Shown: positions 18,511-27,564, counted from the stretch's first letter. The stretch is 64,000 nucleotides of DNA from Gordonia sp. OPL2 (GCF_003797825.1 NZ_RKME01000004.1:62001-126000); one strand, 5' to 3'. Numbers and translations: made by a program. Notes: generated by a model from the sequence alone, not told the origin.

Positions 18511-20451
18511 ATGACTGTGACCCCCGTGGACCAGACCGACATCCCCGACGCGGGTTCGGGCCCATCGAAGGCGAAAGCGCTTCTGCAGCGGGTCATCTTC
18601 CCGCGTCCGGGTGAACCCATCGACGTCCGTTCGCTGTATCTGGTGGAGTCGCAGAACAATTCGCGGCGTGCCCACGCGCACAGCCGGACCGCGGTGGCGC
18701 TGGGCGCCGAGTCCGAGGTCAGTTTCGAGTCGTACTTCAACGCGTTCGCCGCGTCGTATTGGCGGCGGTGGAGCATCCTGGAGTCGGTGGTCCTGCGGGT
18801 CGAGGTCGTCGGCACCTGCCGCGTCGACCTCTATCGATCGAAGTTCGACGGCTCCCGGATCGGTATCGGCGGCGATCTCATCGCCACCGACGAGAACGGT
18901 AGGGGCGTAGCAGAATTCGAGCTCGATCTGGGACCGTTCGAGGACGGCGGGTGGATCTGGTTCGACATCACCACCGACACCGACACCGAGATCGTGGCGG
19001 CCGGCTGGTACTCGCCGGTCGAGAGCCCGACAGGTGAGGAGACCCGGCGGGTCACCGTTGGCATCCCGACGTTCAACCGGCCGACGGACGCAGTGAACGC
19101 GTTGGCCGCCCTCACCTCGGATCCGTTGGTGGACGAGGTCATCGACGCCGTGCTGATGCCCGATCAGGGCACCCGCAAGGTGATCGACGAGCCCGGCTAC
19201 ACAGAGGCCGCCGCAGCGCTCGGCGACCGCCTGCGCATCTTCGAGCAGCCGAACCTCGGGGGCTCCGGCGGATACGCCCGCATCATGTACGAGGCGTTGC
19301 GGCTCACCGACTCCCCGTACATCCTGTACATGGACGACGACATCATGATCGAGCCCGACTCGATCCTGCGCGCGCTCGCCATGTCCCGATTCGCCAAGAC
19401 CCCCATGCTCGTCGGCGGACAGATGCTCAACCTGCAGGATCGTAGCCACCTGCACTGCATGGGTGAGGTGATCAACCGCCACAACTTCATGTGGACGGCC
19501 GCGCCCTTCGTCGAGTACGACCACAACTTCGCGAAACATCCACTGCGGGATCGGAAGAACTCCAAGAACCTGCACCGCCGCATCGATGTCGACGGCAACG
19601 GCTGGTGGATGTGCATGATCCCGCGCGAGTGTGCGGAGCAGATCGGCCTGCCGATGCCGCTGTTCATCAAGTGGGACGATTGGGAGTTCGCGCTGCGTGC
19701 CGCCAAGGCCGGGTTCCCGACGGCGACGATCCCCGGGATCGCGATCTGGCACATGGCCTGGAGCGACAAGGACGACGCGATCGACTGGCAGGCATACTTC
19801 CATCTGCGCAACCGCCTCGTCGTCGCGTCGATCGTGCACGACGGCCCGATCGACGGAATCCTCAAGTCGATGGCCAAGGCGACCGCCAAACACCTTCTGT
19901 GCCTGGAATATTCGACGGTGGCTATCCAGAACGAGGCCATCCGCGACTTCCTGGCGGGCCCGGATCACATCCGGAGTCTGCTCCCGACGGCGCTGCCCAA
20001 GATCGCGGCGATGCGCAAGGAGTACCCCGACGCCGTGGTGTTGCCGTCGGCGACCGCGCTGCCGAAGACGAGCGGGGAGGCGACCCATCTCGGTTCCTCG
20101 ATCCCGACGAACCCGGTAGCGAAGCTGAAGTCGCTGGCCGCGGCAGTCGTCAACAATGCCCGCCCGGCCGACCCGCGGCATCACGAGGTGCCGCAGGCCA
20201 ACTACCCGCCGATCGAGGCCCGCTGGTTCAGTCTCGGTCGCGTCGACGGCGTCACCGTGACCACCGCCGACGGCCGCGGGGTCGTCTACCGGCAGCGTGA
20301 CCGTGACAAGATGATCGCGCTGGCGAAGGAGTCGGCCGCCCTGGTCCGCGAACTCCGGGAGCGGTTCCCGGCAATGCAGGAGTCCTACCGCGCCAAGCAT
20401 CGGGAACTGACGAGTCAGGAGAGTTGGGCGCGTGTCTTCGGAATCGACTGA
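18511..20451 (+). CDS. glfT2: Galactofuranosyltransferase GlfT2
   Basis: GlfT2 polymerises the arabinogalactan galactan, adding alternating beta-1,5 and beta-1,6 Galf units from UDP-Galf on the polyprenyl-linked acceptor at the inner membrane face. The 646 residues (about 637 in M. tuberculosis) show an N-terminal beta domain (VSFESYFNAFAASYWRRW), the GT-A start VGIPTFNRPTDAVNAL, and the catalytic DDD at residues 275-277 in LYMDDDIMIEP. KWDDWEFALRAAKAG and IWHMAWSDKDDAIDW follow with the acceptor-side Asp and metal-ligand His. GGCGGAGAC precedes the ATG. Its stop overlaps the PAP2 gene by 20 bp. Confidence 0.97.
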   Translation: MTVTPVDQTDIPDAGSGPSKAKALLQRVIFPRPGEPIDVRSLYLVESQNNSRRAHAHSRTAVALGAESEVSFESYFNAFAASYWRRWSILESVVLRVEVVGTCRVDLYRSKFDGSRIGIGGDLIATDENGRGVAEFELDLGPFEDGGWIWFDITTDTDTEIVAAGWYSPVESPTGEETRRVTVGIPTFNRPTDAVNALAALTSDPLVDEVIDAVLMPDQGTRKVIDEPGYTEAAAALGDRLRIFEQPNLGGSGGYARIMYEALRLTDSPYILYMDDDIMIEPDSILRALAMSRFAKTPMLVGGQMLNLQDRSHLHCMGEVINRHNFMWTAAPFVEYDHNFAKHPLRDRKNSKNLHRRIDVDGNGWWMCMIPRECAEQIGLPMPLFIKWDDWEFALRAAKAGFPTATIPGIAIWHMAWSDKDDAIDWQAYFHLRNRLVVASIVHDGPIDGILKSMAKATAKHLLCLEYSTVAIQNEAIRDFLAGPDHIRSLLPTALPKIAAMRKEYPDAVVLPSATALPKTSGEATHLGSSIPTNPVAKLKSLAAAVVNNARPADPRHHEVPQANYPPIEARWFSLGRVDGVTVTTADGRGVVYRQRDRDKMIALAKESAALVRELRERFPAMQESYRAKHRELTSQESWARVFGID

Positions 20452-21067
20452 GACCCCCGGATCGGCGACCCCCGGATCGGCCGCATCGTCCGCATCCGCC
20501 GACCAGCCCGTGGTGCTGCCGCCGGCGCGCGGTGAGGTCGCAGTGTTGCTCGGCATCCAGCGAGTGGTCGCGGGCCGGCCTGCCGTGTCGTCGGCGGCGC
20601 GGGGCCTGTCCCACTTCGGCGAGCACTCCCTGGGGTGGCTCGCCGTCGCCGGTGCCGGTGCAGCCCTTGCCCACCGTCGCGGCGACGACACCGGTGTCCG
20701 ACGATGGGCGGAGGCCGGAGTCGGTGCCTTCGGTGCCCACGCGGCGTCGGTGATCATCAAACGCGTCGTACGCCGCAAGCGGCCGCACGACGATCGCATC
20801 CGCGTCGGGGTGTCCACCCCGAGCAAACTGAGCTTCCCGTCGTCGCACGCGACGTCGACGACCGCCGCTGCGATCCTCATCGGTCGCGCAGCGGGCCTGC
20901 CGCCGGCCGCTCTTCCGGCGGCACTCGTCCCGCCGATGCTGCTGTCCCGGCTGGTGCTCGGCGTGCACTACCCGACCGATGTGCTCGCCGGTGCCGCCAT
21001 CGGTGCCGCGAGCGCGGCCGCCGTCGTGGCGGGTGACAGACTGATCGCGACACACGACCGTCGGTAG
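20432..21067 (+). CDS. PAP2-family membrane phosphatase (Rv3807c-like)
   Basis: 211 residues from a GTG inside the end of glfT2. The three PAP2 motifs are present: KRVVRRKRP near residue 112, PSSHATST near 130, and SRLVLGVHYPTDVLAG near 178, with hydrophobic segments around them. The first ~45 residues are a Ser/Ala/Thr/Pro-rich cytoplasmic tail. In mycobacteria the homologue sits between glfT2 and ubiA and has been proposed to dephosphorylate decaprenylphosphoryl-5-phosphoribose; that role follows from position and family and is not shown by sequence. The overlap indicates translational coupling to glfT2. Confidence 0.88.
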   Translation: MSSESTETPGSATPGSAASSASADQPVVLPPARGEVAVLLGIQRVVAGRPAVSSAARGLSHFGEHSLGWLAVAGAGAALAHRRGDDTGVRRWAEAGVGAFGAHAASVIIKRVVRRKRPHDDRIRVGVSTPSKLSFPSSHATSTTAAAILIGRAAGLPPAALPAALVPPMLLSRLVLGVHYPTDVLAGAAIGAASAAAVVAGDRLIATHDRR

Positions 21068-21105
21068 TTGCCGATGCGTTCGAGGAACGAGATGAGCCCG
21101 AGGAC

Positions 21106-22026
21106 ATGAGCGAAGAGCCGATCGAGCACGAACCGGTACTGGGACCGCCGAAGAGCCTGGCGTCCGGCCTGATCAAGGCGGTACGTCCACGTCAGTGGGT
21201 GAAGAACGTCCTCGTTCTCGCCGCGCCCCTGGCCGCGGGCAATGTCACCGACGGTGATGTGCTGTGGCGGGCCGGCGTCGCCTTCGTCGCGTTCTGCCTC
21301 GTCGCGTCGAGCATCTATCTCGTCAACGACGCCCGTGACGTCGAATCCGATCGCAACCATCCGACGAAGCGTTTCCGGCCGATCGCCGCGGGCGTGGTGC
21401 CGGTGTCACTGGCCTACATCCTCGCCGTCGTGCTGGCGGTGGGTTCTCTCGCGATCTCGTTCCTCGCGAATTGGCAGACCGCTGTCGTCATCGCCATCTA
21501 CCTGGCGATCCAGCTCGGCTACTGCTTCGGCTGGAAGAACCAGCCAGTCATCGACATCTGCATCGTGTCGTCGGGCTTCCTGTTGCGTGCGATCGCCGGT
21601 GGTGTCGCCGCCGAGATCGTGTTGTCGCAGTGGTTCCTGCTGGTCATGGCCTTCGGCTCGCTGTTCATGGCCGCCGGCAAGCGGTACGCCGAGCTGCAGC
21701 TCGCCGAGCGCACCGGCGCGAAGATCCGCAAGGCGCTGCAGTACTACACGACCAGTTACCTGCGTTTCGTGTGGACGCTCGCCGCGACCGCGGTCGTCAT
21801 CTTCTACGGACTGTGGGCGTTCGACAAGAACTCCGACCACGACACGAATGTCGCCTACTCCATCTCGATGGTCCCGTTCACCATCGCCATCCTGCGCTAC
21901 GCCGTGGACATCGACGGCGGACAGGCCGGTGAGCCGGAGGAGATCGCACTCGGCGACCGCGTCCTGCAGTTGCTCGCCGTCGCCTGGTTAGTATGCGTGG
22001 GTGTCGCGGTCTATGCAGTCAACTGA
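21106..22026 (+). CDS. ubiA: Decaprenylphosphoryl-5-phosphoribose synthase (UbiA family)
   Basis: The enzyme transfers 5-phosphoribose from PRPP to decaprenyl phosphate, the first committed step to the arabinose donor DPA. The 306 residues (302 in M. tuberculosis Rv3806c) contain about nine hydrophobic segments. The UbiA Asp motif NDARDVESDR lies near residue 75 and the second Asp-containing loop (GYCFGWKNQPVID) near 145. CGAGGAC precedes the ATG. It lies 38 nt after the PAP2 gene and overlaps aftB by 26 bp, in the conserved mycobacterial order. Confidence 0.95.
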   Translation: MSEEPIEHEPVLGPPKSLASGLIKAVRPRQWVKNVLVLAAPLAAGNVTDGDVLWRAGVAFVAFCLVASSIYLVNDARDVESDRNHPTKRFRPIAAGVVPVSLAYILAVVLAVGSLAISFLANWQTAVVIAIYLAIQLGYCFGWKNQPVIDICIVSSGFLLRAIAGGVAAEIVLSQWFLLVMAFGSLFMAAGKRYAELQLAERTGAKIRKALQYYTTSYLRFVWTLAATAVVIFYGLWAFDKNSDHDTNVAYSISMVPFTIAILRYAVDIDGGQAGEPEEIALGDRVLQLLAVAWLVCVGVAVYAVN

Positions 22027-24274
22027 GCTCGAGCACACCGAGACCTCCAGCGACAGCAGCCCGACCGATCCCGAACGCACCACGACCGGAGTGCGCGCGT
22101 GGGGGCCGCGTCAATGGGTCCCCACGATCAGCTTCCTGGTGGGTGCCGTCGCCGTCACCACGTTCTTCACGATCGGTGCGTGGCAACGTCGCTGGATCGC
22201 CGACGACGGCCTGATCGTCCTGCGCACTCTGCGTAATCTCTTCGCCGGCAACGGACCCGTGTTCAATGCGGGTGAGCGGGTCGAGGCCAACACGTCGACC
22301 GCGTGGACCTATCTGCTCTGGTTCTGGGCCTGGATCACCGACGGGCAGCTCGAGTACGTCGCCCTCTGGGTGGCGCTGGTGTTGTCGGTGTCGGCGATCC
22401 CCATCGCCATGTACGGCACCGCGCGCCTCTACCGGACCCGCCTCGGCGGCATCGGTGGCGACGGATTCACCCTGCTGCTGCCGTTCGGCGCCATCATCTA
22501 CATCTCGCTGCCGCCGGCCCGCGACTTCGCGACGAGCGGTCTGGAGAACGGGCTCTGCATCTTCTGGGCTGCCGTCCTGTGGTGTCAGCTGGTCGCGTGG
22601 AGTCGTCGTCGAGGATCGGGCGACACGGGATGGCAACGCACCGCGACCCTGCTGCTGGCGTTCACCGCTGGTCTCGCGCCCCTGGTGCGTCCTGAGCTCA
22701 CCGTGCTCGGCGGCCTCGCGATGCTGCTCATCCTGCTGGCGCCGGCGACGTGGCTCATGCGCGTCGGCATGGTCGTCGTCGCGGCGGTGCTGCCGGTCGG
22801 CTATCAGATCTTCCGGATGGGCTACTACGCCCTGCTCGTGCCCAACCCGGCCGTGGCCAAGGACGCGAGCGGATCGAAGTGGCATCAAGGCCTCGTCTAT
22901 CTCGGCAACCTGTTCGGTCCGTACCTCTTGATCTTGCCGGTCGTTCTCGCCGTCGTCGCGGGCGTGCTCATCGTCGTCGGTCTGCGGTTGCGGCGGGCGA
23001 ACAGTGCGAACACCGAATCGACCGAGCCGCGCGACACGTCGTGGCGCGCCCGTGTCTCACGGTGGTCGGCCGGGCTGCAGAGCCCGACTGCCGTCGTCGT
23101 GACGGTGTTCGTCGCCGGCCTGATCGGCGGCACCTACTGGGTGCGGCAAGGTGGCGACTTCATGCACGGCCGCGTGCTGCTCGTCCCGCTGTTCATCCTG
23201 CTGTTGCCGTTGATGATCCTGCCGGTCACGGTCCCCGCGCACATCCGTGCCGCGTTCCGGCGCGGCGGGGCAGCGTCCGCCGCTGTCGGCGAGTCCCGCG
23301 CCGCAGCGACCCGGACCGCTGCCGGCGCCGACGCGACCGGCACCGACGCGACCGCCACCGATGACGTCGAGACCGACAAGTTCCCGGCCGGCAAGTCGCC
23401 GGCGGCCGCGGAGGCGGAGTCGTCTGAGTCGAAGGCCGCCGAGCCATCGAGCCCCGAGTCGTCGGACCCCGAGCCATCGGAGCCCGAGCCGTCCGATCCT
23501 GACCGCCGGCGCACGACCCGTCTGCAACTCGCCGGCTCGGTCGTCATGGCCGCCATGTGGGTCACCACCGTCGTTTGGGCAGTCGTCTGCCATCAGAACG
23601 TGCTGCCGAACGCGGGTATCGACATCGGCCGCAGCGGGATCGTCGACGAACGGCGCTTCTATGTGACGAACATGGGCAACGAGAACCCGGTCACCGCGGA
23701 GGACTACCTCGACTACCCGCGCATGCGGGCGATGGTCGAGTGGATCGACAAGTACCGGGCCGAGGGCGGTGTCGTGCTGCCGTCGTTCAACTACGACGAG
23801 TGGTACATCGCGAAGCTGCCCGGCAATGTGCCGCCGGAGAAGCGCAAGCTGAGCGTCTACTTCCTCAATCTCGGCATGACGAGCATGAATGCGCCGCTCG
23901 ACGTCCGCGTGATCGACCAGATGGGACTCGCATATCCGCTCGCCGCGCACACCGAGCGGCTCGAGGACGGTCGCATCGGGCACGACAAGGTCCTGCCGTC
24001 GGAGTGGGTCGTCGCGGAATCGGGTGCCTTCGGCCGCAAGCCCGTCCTGCCGGGCTACCTCGACGAGGACACGGTCCGCGAGGCGGAGGTGGCACTGACC
24101 TGTCCGGAGACCGAAGCGCGGTTCCGTTCCTACGAGGACCCCTGGGACTTCACTCGGTTCAAGCACAACCTCCGGCAGTCGTTCACGTTCAATCAGTACC
24201 GGATCGAACGGGACCCCGAATACGAGATCCAGCGGTGCGGGCTGCAGATGCCGCCCCGGATCAACCCACGCTGA
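22001..24274 (+). CDS. aftB: Terminal beta-1,2 arabinofuranosyltransferase AftB, with low-complexity insertion
   Basis: AftB adds the terminal beta-1,2 Araf residues of arabinan from DPA on the outer face of the membrane; it is a GT-C enzyme. It starts at GTG 22001 (ATG 22013 is an alternative), overlapping ubiA. After a TM segment, WIADDGLIVLRTLRNLFAGNGPVFN carries the catalytic-type Asp pair near residue 67. Many membrane segments follow. The soluble C-terminal part includes GQEN-type conserved text such as YVTNMGNENPV and PSFNYDEWYIAKLPGN. It is 757 residues versus about 627 in M. tuberculosis. Most of the excess is an Ala/Thr/Glu/Ser/Pro-rich insertion at residues ~420-505. Confidence 0.95.
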   Translation: MSRSMQSTELEHTETSSDSSPTDPERTTTGVRAWGPRQWVPTISFLVGAVAVTTFFTIGAWQRRWIADDGLIVLRTLRNLFAGNGPVFNAGERVEANTSTAWTYLLWFWAWITDGQLEYVALWVALVLSVSAIPIAMYGTARLYRTRLGGIGGDGFTLLLPFGAIIYISLPPARDFATSGLENGLCIFWAAVLWCQLVAWSRRRGSGDTGWQRTATLLLAFTAGLAPLVRPELTVLGGLAMLLILLAPATWLMRVGMVVVAAVLPVGYQIFRMGYYALLVPNPAVAKDASGSKWHQGLVYLGNLFGPYLLILPVVLAVVAGVLIVVGLRLRRANSANTESTEPRDTSWRARVSRWSAGLQSPTAVVVTVFVAGLIGGTYWVRQGGDFMHGRVLLVPLFILLLPLMILPVTVPAHIRAAFRRGGAASAAVGESRAAATRTAAGADATGTDATATDDVETDKFPAGKSPAAAEAESSESKAAEPSSPESSDPEPSEPEPSDPDRRRTTRLQLAGSVVMAAMWVTTVVWAVVCHQNVLPNAGIDIGRSGIVDERRFYVTNMGNENPVTAEDYLDYPRMRAMVEWIDKYRAEGGVVLPSFNYDEWYIAKLPGNVPPEKRKLSVYFLNLGMTSMNAPLDVRVIDQMGLAYPLAAHTERLEDGRIGHDKVLPSEWVVAESGAFGRKPVLPGYLDEDTVREAEVALTCPETEARFRSYEDPWDFTRFKHNLRQSFTFNQYRIERDPEYEIQRCGLQMPPRINPR
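23265..23515 (+). repeat. Low-complexity Ser/Pro/Glu and Ala/Thr-coding insertion in aftB
   Basis: The segment encodes an Ala/Thr-rich half followed by short SEPxPSDPEPS-like repeats, built from GAGCC(C/A)T-type hexamers and 15-18-nt periodicity around 23440-23505. It lies in the cytoplasmic or periplasmic loop before the last membrane segment and is not present in the shorter mycobacterial AftB. Confidence 0.6.
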
Positions 24275-24347
24275 TTCAACGCTCTCTGAGAGCGCCCTGA
24301 GCGCAGGGTTTGCGCCGGATTGTCTCGAATCGGTAACGTTCGGCGGG

Positions 24348-24376
24348 TCCTGGTCGATAGACCAGCGTGACCAGGA
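24348..24376. promoter_or_regulatory. Alternative-pairing inverted repeats downstream of aftB
   Basis: TCCTGGTC at 24348-24355 can pair either with GACCAG at 24360-24365 or, as 8 bp, with GACCAGGA at 24369-24376. It could be the aftB terminator or an operator for the fbp1 promoter 75 bp downstream. Confidence 0.4.
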
Positions 24377-24449
24377 CACACCGACGTCGAGTCCGTGCCA
24401 TGCATGATCACAGGTTGTCGTCAGATTCGTGTGAGTGCAATCACAGGGT

Positions 24450-24478
24450 TTGTCAGCACTAGGGGGATGCAATAGGCT
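24450..24478 (+). promoter_or_regulatory. Probable fbp1 promoter
   Basis: TTGTCA (24450-24455), a 17-bp spacer and TAGGCT (24473-24478). Transcription would begin near 24485, giving a leader of about 160 nt before the ATG at 24646. The strong separate promoter fits the high expression usual for antigen 85 proteins. Confidence 0.6.
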
Positions 24479-24645
24479 CCCACAACGGTGCTCCGGTGGC
24501 CGAATAGAGGCTGCTGGAAGCGTATTCACGCTTCGCCGGGCGCCTGTTCGGGGAGGGCCGGCGGCCGGGTGTCGCAGAACGAACCGGGATGGTGCGGGGG
24601 AGGAATCCCCTGTTCGATCCGGGTGACAGAGGGAGATATCAGTCG

Positions 24646-25635
24646 ATGCGCGAAGCTTCTGCCAAGCCGCGAGTGGCCGGTCGGGCGCGTAACCGATTCA
24701 TCGCCGTCATCGTCGCGATGGCGACAGTGATCGGGCTGGCCGGCGTGGTCGTCGGGGCCGGACAGGCGAACGCTCGGATCGGCGGCACCCAGGTGGGGCT
24801 GCAGCAGTTCTACGTGAACGGCTGCGGCATGCCGAACGTGAAGGTCCGTGCGTGGAAGCGCCCGGGTAACTACAAGACGGTCATCCTGCTCGACGGCATG
24901 CGTGCCCAGTACGACTACAGCGGCTGGGAGATCAACAGCAACGTCCAGGAGATGGTCCGGTCCGGCGTCAACGTCGTCGAGCCGATCGGCGGACCCGCCA
25001 GCTTCTACACCGACTGGGATGCCCCGTCGAACTTCAACGGCCAGAAGTACACGTACAAGTGGAACTGCGTCATCACCAACACCCTGGTGCGCGCACTCGA
25101 CGCCCGCGGCTTCCGCGTCGGCGCGAGCCGCAAGTATGCCGTCGCAGGCCTGTCGATGGGCGGCAACGCCGCGCTGGTGATCGGCGCGCAGAACCGCCGC
25201 AACTTCGACCGTGCGGCCTCGCTGTCGGGCTACAACTTCCTGAACGCGCCGGGCATGCGCACCGCGCTGCGTCTGGCCATGTTCGACGTCGACCCGAAGC
25301 CGTGGAACATCGACGCGATGTGGGGCCCGCCGTGGAGCCCGCGCTGGTTCTCCAACGACCCGTTCATGAACATCAACCGCATGCACGGCATGAAGATCTT
25401 CATCGGTTCGGGCAACGGCCTGTTCGGTCAGTACAACGCACTGCCCAACGTGTTCGACGACCTCTTCAAGGGATCGACGCTCGAGGTCCTGGCGTTCACG
25501 CAGGCAAAGGCCTTCGAGGCGGCCGCGTTCGTGCAGGGTGTCCCGCTCATGACCTACTACGCCAACGGCACCCACGCCTGGGGCTACTGGCAGGACATGC
25601 TGTGGAACGCCAAGAACCGAGGCTTCTTCCGCTGA
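24646..25635 (+). CDS. Antigen 85-type mycolyltransferase, single-domain
   Basis: Antigen 85 proteins transfer mycolic acids from trehalose monomycolate to arabinogalactan and to another TMM in the cell envelope. This 329-residue protein starts MREASAKPRVAG at the ATG with GGGAGA upstream. A signal peptide spans residues ~15-42 (FIAVIVAMATVIGLAGVVVGAGQANA). Landmarks are YDYSGWEIN, GPASFYTDW, the nucleophile elbow AGLSMGGNAA and the C-terminal NGTHAWGYW with the catalytic His. The segment where Ag85 carries its Glu (PAEFLENF) reads LPNVFDDLF here, so the acid residue is not obvious. A perfect terminator hairpin follows. Confidence 0.9.
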   Translation: MREASAKPRVAGRARNRFIAVIVAMATVIGLAGVVVGAGQANARIGGTQVGLQQFYVNGCGMPNVKVRAWKRPGNYKTVILLDGMRAQYDYSGWEINSNVQEMVRSGVNVVEPIGGPASFYTDWDAPSNFNGQKYTYKWNCVITNTLVRALDARGFRVGASRKYAVAGLSMGGNAALVIGAQNRRNFDRAASLSGYNFLNAPGMRTALRLAMFDVDPKPWNIDAMWGPPWSPRWFSNDPFMNINRMHGMKIFIGSGNGLFGQYNALPNVFDDLFKGSTLEVLAFTQAKAFEAAAFVQGVPLMTYYANGTHAWGYWQDMLWNAKNRGFFR

Positions 25636-25711
25636 TGCCGTCGGCCGGGGGATCTCCGGCCGAGCAACATCAGTAACACAAATCCCACGCGTAACAGCGT
25701 GGCGCACGCAA

Positions 25712-25754
25712 AACAGAACGCCCTACGTGTAAACAACACGTAGGGCGTTCTGTT
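25712..25754. terminator. Perfect 19-bp hairpin between the two fbp genes
   Basis: Two 19-nt arms (25712-25730 and 25736-25754) are exactly complementary around a 5-nt AAACA loop. It lies 77 nt after the fbp1 stop and about 90 nt before fbp2. The flanks are A-rich on the left and T-rich on the right, as in an intrinsic terminator that works in the forward direction. Confidence 0.75.
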
Positions 25755-25846
25755 GTCTGTGGGGTTGGTGTGACTTCTGGGGAAAGAGTTACACGCTCAC
25801 CTGGCCGAACGCCACGTTGCTCAGGTGGTGTGAAGGAGTCCCGAGG

Positions 25847-27322
25847 GTGAACTGGCGAGTGGTTGGGCGTCGCGAGACGCAATCTGTCCGAGCGATGGCG
25901 GGTGCCGTGGGCGTTGCCGCGGCCGTACTCGTCGTCGCGGCACCGGTCGTCCCCGCCGGTGCCGTGCCCGCACCGGCGCCGGCCGCGCCCGCCCCAGGGC
26001 CCGCAGCGCCCGCCCCGGGGCCCGCGGCCCCGCAGCCCGCGGCGCCACCACCGGCGGCACCCGCGCCCGCGCCGCTCGCGGCGTCGAGCCAGCCGGCCCG
26101 GGTCACGAACACGTTCTGGTACACCGATCGCCGTGTCGCGCTGTGGGTGTACTCCCCGGCCATGGACAAGAACATCCAGGTCCAGGTCCTGCTGGCCCGG
26201 GACTGGTGGTCCAAGCCGAAGGACAAGTTCCCGCAACTGCTCACCCTCGACGGCCTGCGCGCCCAGGAGGATCAGAGCGGTTGGATCATCAACACCAACA
26301 TCGAGGACTTCTACAAGGACAAGAACGTCAATGTCGTCCTGCCGATCGGTGGTGAGTCCAGCTTCTACACCGACTGGAAGGAACCGGACAAGAGCAAGCT
26401 CTACCGGTGGGAGACCTTCCTGATGAAGGAACTGCCGCCGATCCTCGAGGGCGAGTGGCGCTCCACCGACGTGCGTGGCGTCCAGGGTCTGTCGATGGGC
26501 GGTTCGGCCGCGATGATGCTGGCCTCACGGAACCCCGGGTGGTTCAAGTACGCGGCGTCGTTCTCCGGCATCCTGCAGATGACCTCGTACGGCATGCCGC
26601 AGGCCATCCAGTTCGCGCTGCGCGACGGCGGTGGCTACGACTCGATGAACATGTTCGGACCGCCCAGCGATCCGGCGTGGAAGGAGCACGATCCCTACGT
26701 GCTCGCCGACAAGCTCCGTGGCACGAGTCTCTACATCTCTTCCGGCAACGGGCTCGTCGGACCGCACGACAAACCGTCCGACATCCCGATGCTCGCCACC
26801 AACTACTCCGGGGTCGGACTCGAGGTACTCAGCCGAGTGACGTCGCAGCAGTTCGCGATCAAGCTCAACCAGCTGGGAATCCCGGGACAGGCCGTCTACC
26901 GGCCGTCGGGTACGCACACGTGGCCGTACTGGCAGTTCGAACTGCAGCAATCGTGGCCGCAGGCGGCCGGCGCACTCGGCCTCCTCAACGACCGTCCCGC
27001 GTGCCGCGTCACCGGCGCCTTCAAGAAGCTGTACGACGCCAACAAGTCGACGCTCGGCGAGTGCCTGACACCCGTCTACGGGGTGCCCGGCGGCAAGGCG
27101 CAGGACTTCCGCGGAGGCCGCATCATCACCGGGCCGAAGGGTCCGAAGATCATCGGCGGCGGTATCGGTGGCGCCTACGTCTCGGCCGGCGGGCCCGGCG
27201 GGAAGCTCGGTCTGCCGACGAGCAGCGAGATGCCGACCCGGGACGGGAAGGGCCGCGTCAACACCTTCGAACACGGCCGCATCGTGTGGACCGCCAAGGA
27301 CGGCGCCCGCGTCACCAAGTAG
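25847..27322 (+). CDS. Antigen 85-type mycolyltransferase with Pro/Ala linker and C-terminal LGFP repeats
   Basis: 491 residues from a GTG preceded by GAAGGAG; a TTG 30 nt upstream has no ribosome-binding site. A signal peptide (residues ~15-42) is followed by an Ala/Pro linker of about 45 residues, built from AAPAPGP-type repeats. The esterase domain has YTDRRVALWVYSPAMDKNIQ, GESSFYTDW, GLSMGGSAAM and GTHTWPYW. After residue ~385 come LGFP-type repeats (GGKLGLPTSSEMP, FEHGRIVW), which occur on corynebacterial mycolyltransferase PS1-like proteins and are thought to bind the wall. It is therefore the wall-anchored paralogue of the fbp1 product. Confidence 0.9.
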   Translation: MNWRVVGRRETQSVRAMAGAVGVAAAVLVVAAPVVPAGAVPAPAPAAPAPGPAAPAPGPAAPQPAAPPPAAPAPAPLAASSQPARVTNTFWYTDRRVALWVYSPAMDKNIQVQVLLARDWWSKPKDKFPQLLTLDGLRAQEDQSGWIINTNIEDFYKDKNVNVVLPIGGESSFYTDWKEPDKSKLYRWETFLMKELPPILEGEWRSTDVRGVQGLSMGGSAAMMLASRNPGWFKYAASFSGILQMTSYGMPQAIQFALRDGGGYDSMNMFGPPSDPAWKEHDPYVLADKLRGTSLYISSGNGLVGPHDKPSDIPMLATNYSGVGLEVLSRVTSQQFAIKLNQLGIPGQAVYRPSGTHTWPYWQFELQQSWPQAAGALGLLNDRPACRVTGAFKKLYDANKSTLGECLTPVYGVPGGKAQDFRGGRIITGPKGPKIIGGGIGGAYVSAGGPGGKLGLPTSSEMPTRDGKGRVNTFEHGRIVWTAKDGARVTK

Positions 27323-27564
27323 GTGACGCGGTGCGTCGCCCGGAGCGGCCCGCAGTCTGAGTACGAGGGAACACGAGTGCTGAGACTTCGCTGAGGAATC
27401 CCGGTGTTTTCGCAGGTCGCGCGGGTCGCGCGGCGGGAAGTGTCCTCGTGAGCGGGTAGCCTGACGCAAGGCGGGTCGCCACGTTGGCGGCGGACGCAGC
27501 AGGTGTGAGAGCCGGGATGACGAGGAGTTCGAGATCATCGTCCCGGCGCGACGAGGAAGTGACG

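Larger units (their letters stand above)
24275..24645 (+). other. 371-bp intergenic region between aftB and fbp1
   Basis: No gene is seen. A 7-1-7 palindrome CGCTCTC-T-GAGAGCG begins 6 nt after the aftB stop (24280-24294). A set of mutually exclusive inverted repeats, GACCAG/CTGGTC type, lies at 24348-24376. A promoter is at 24450-24478. The 5' leader of fbp1 is therefore about 160 nt long. Confidence 0.6.
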
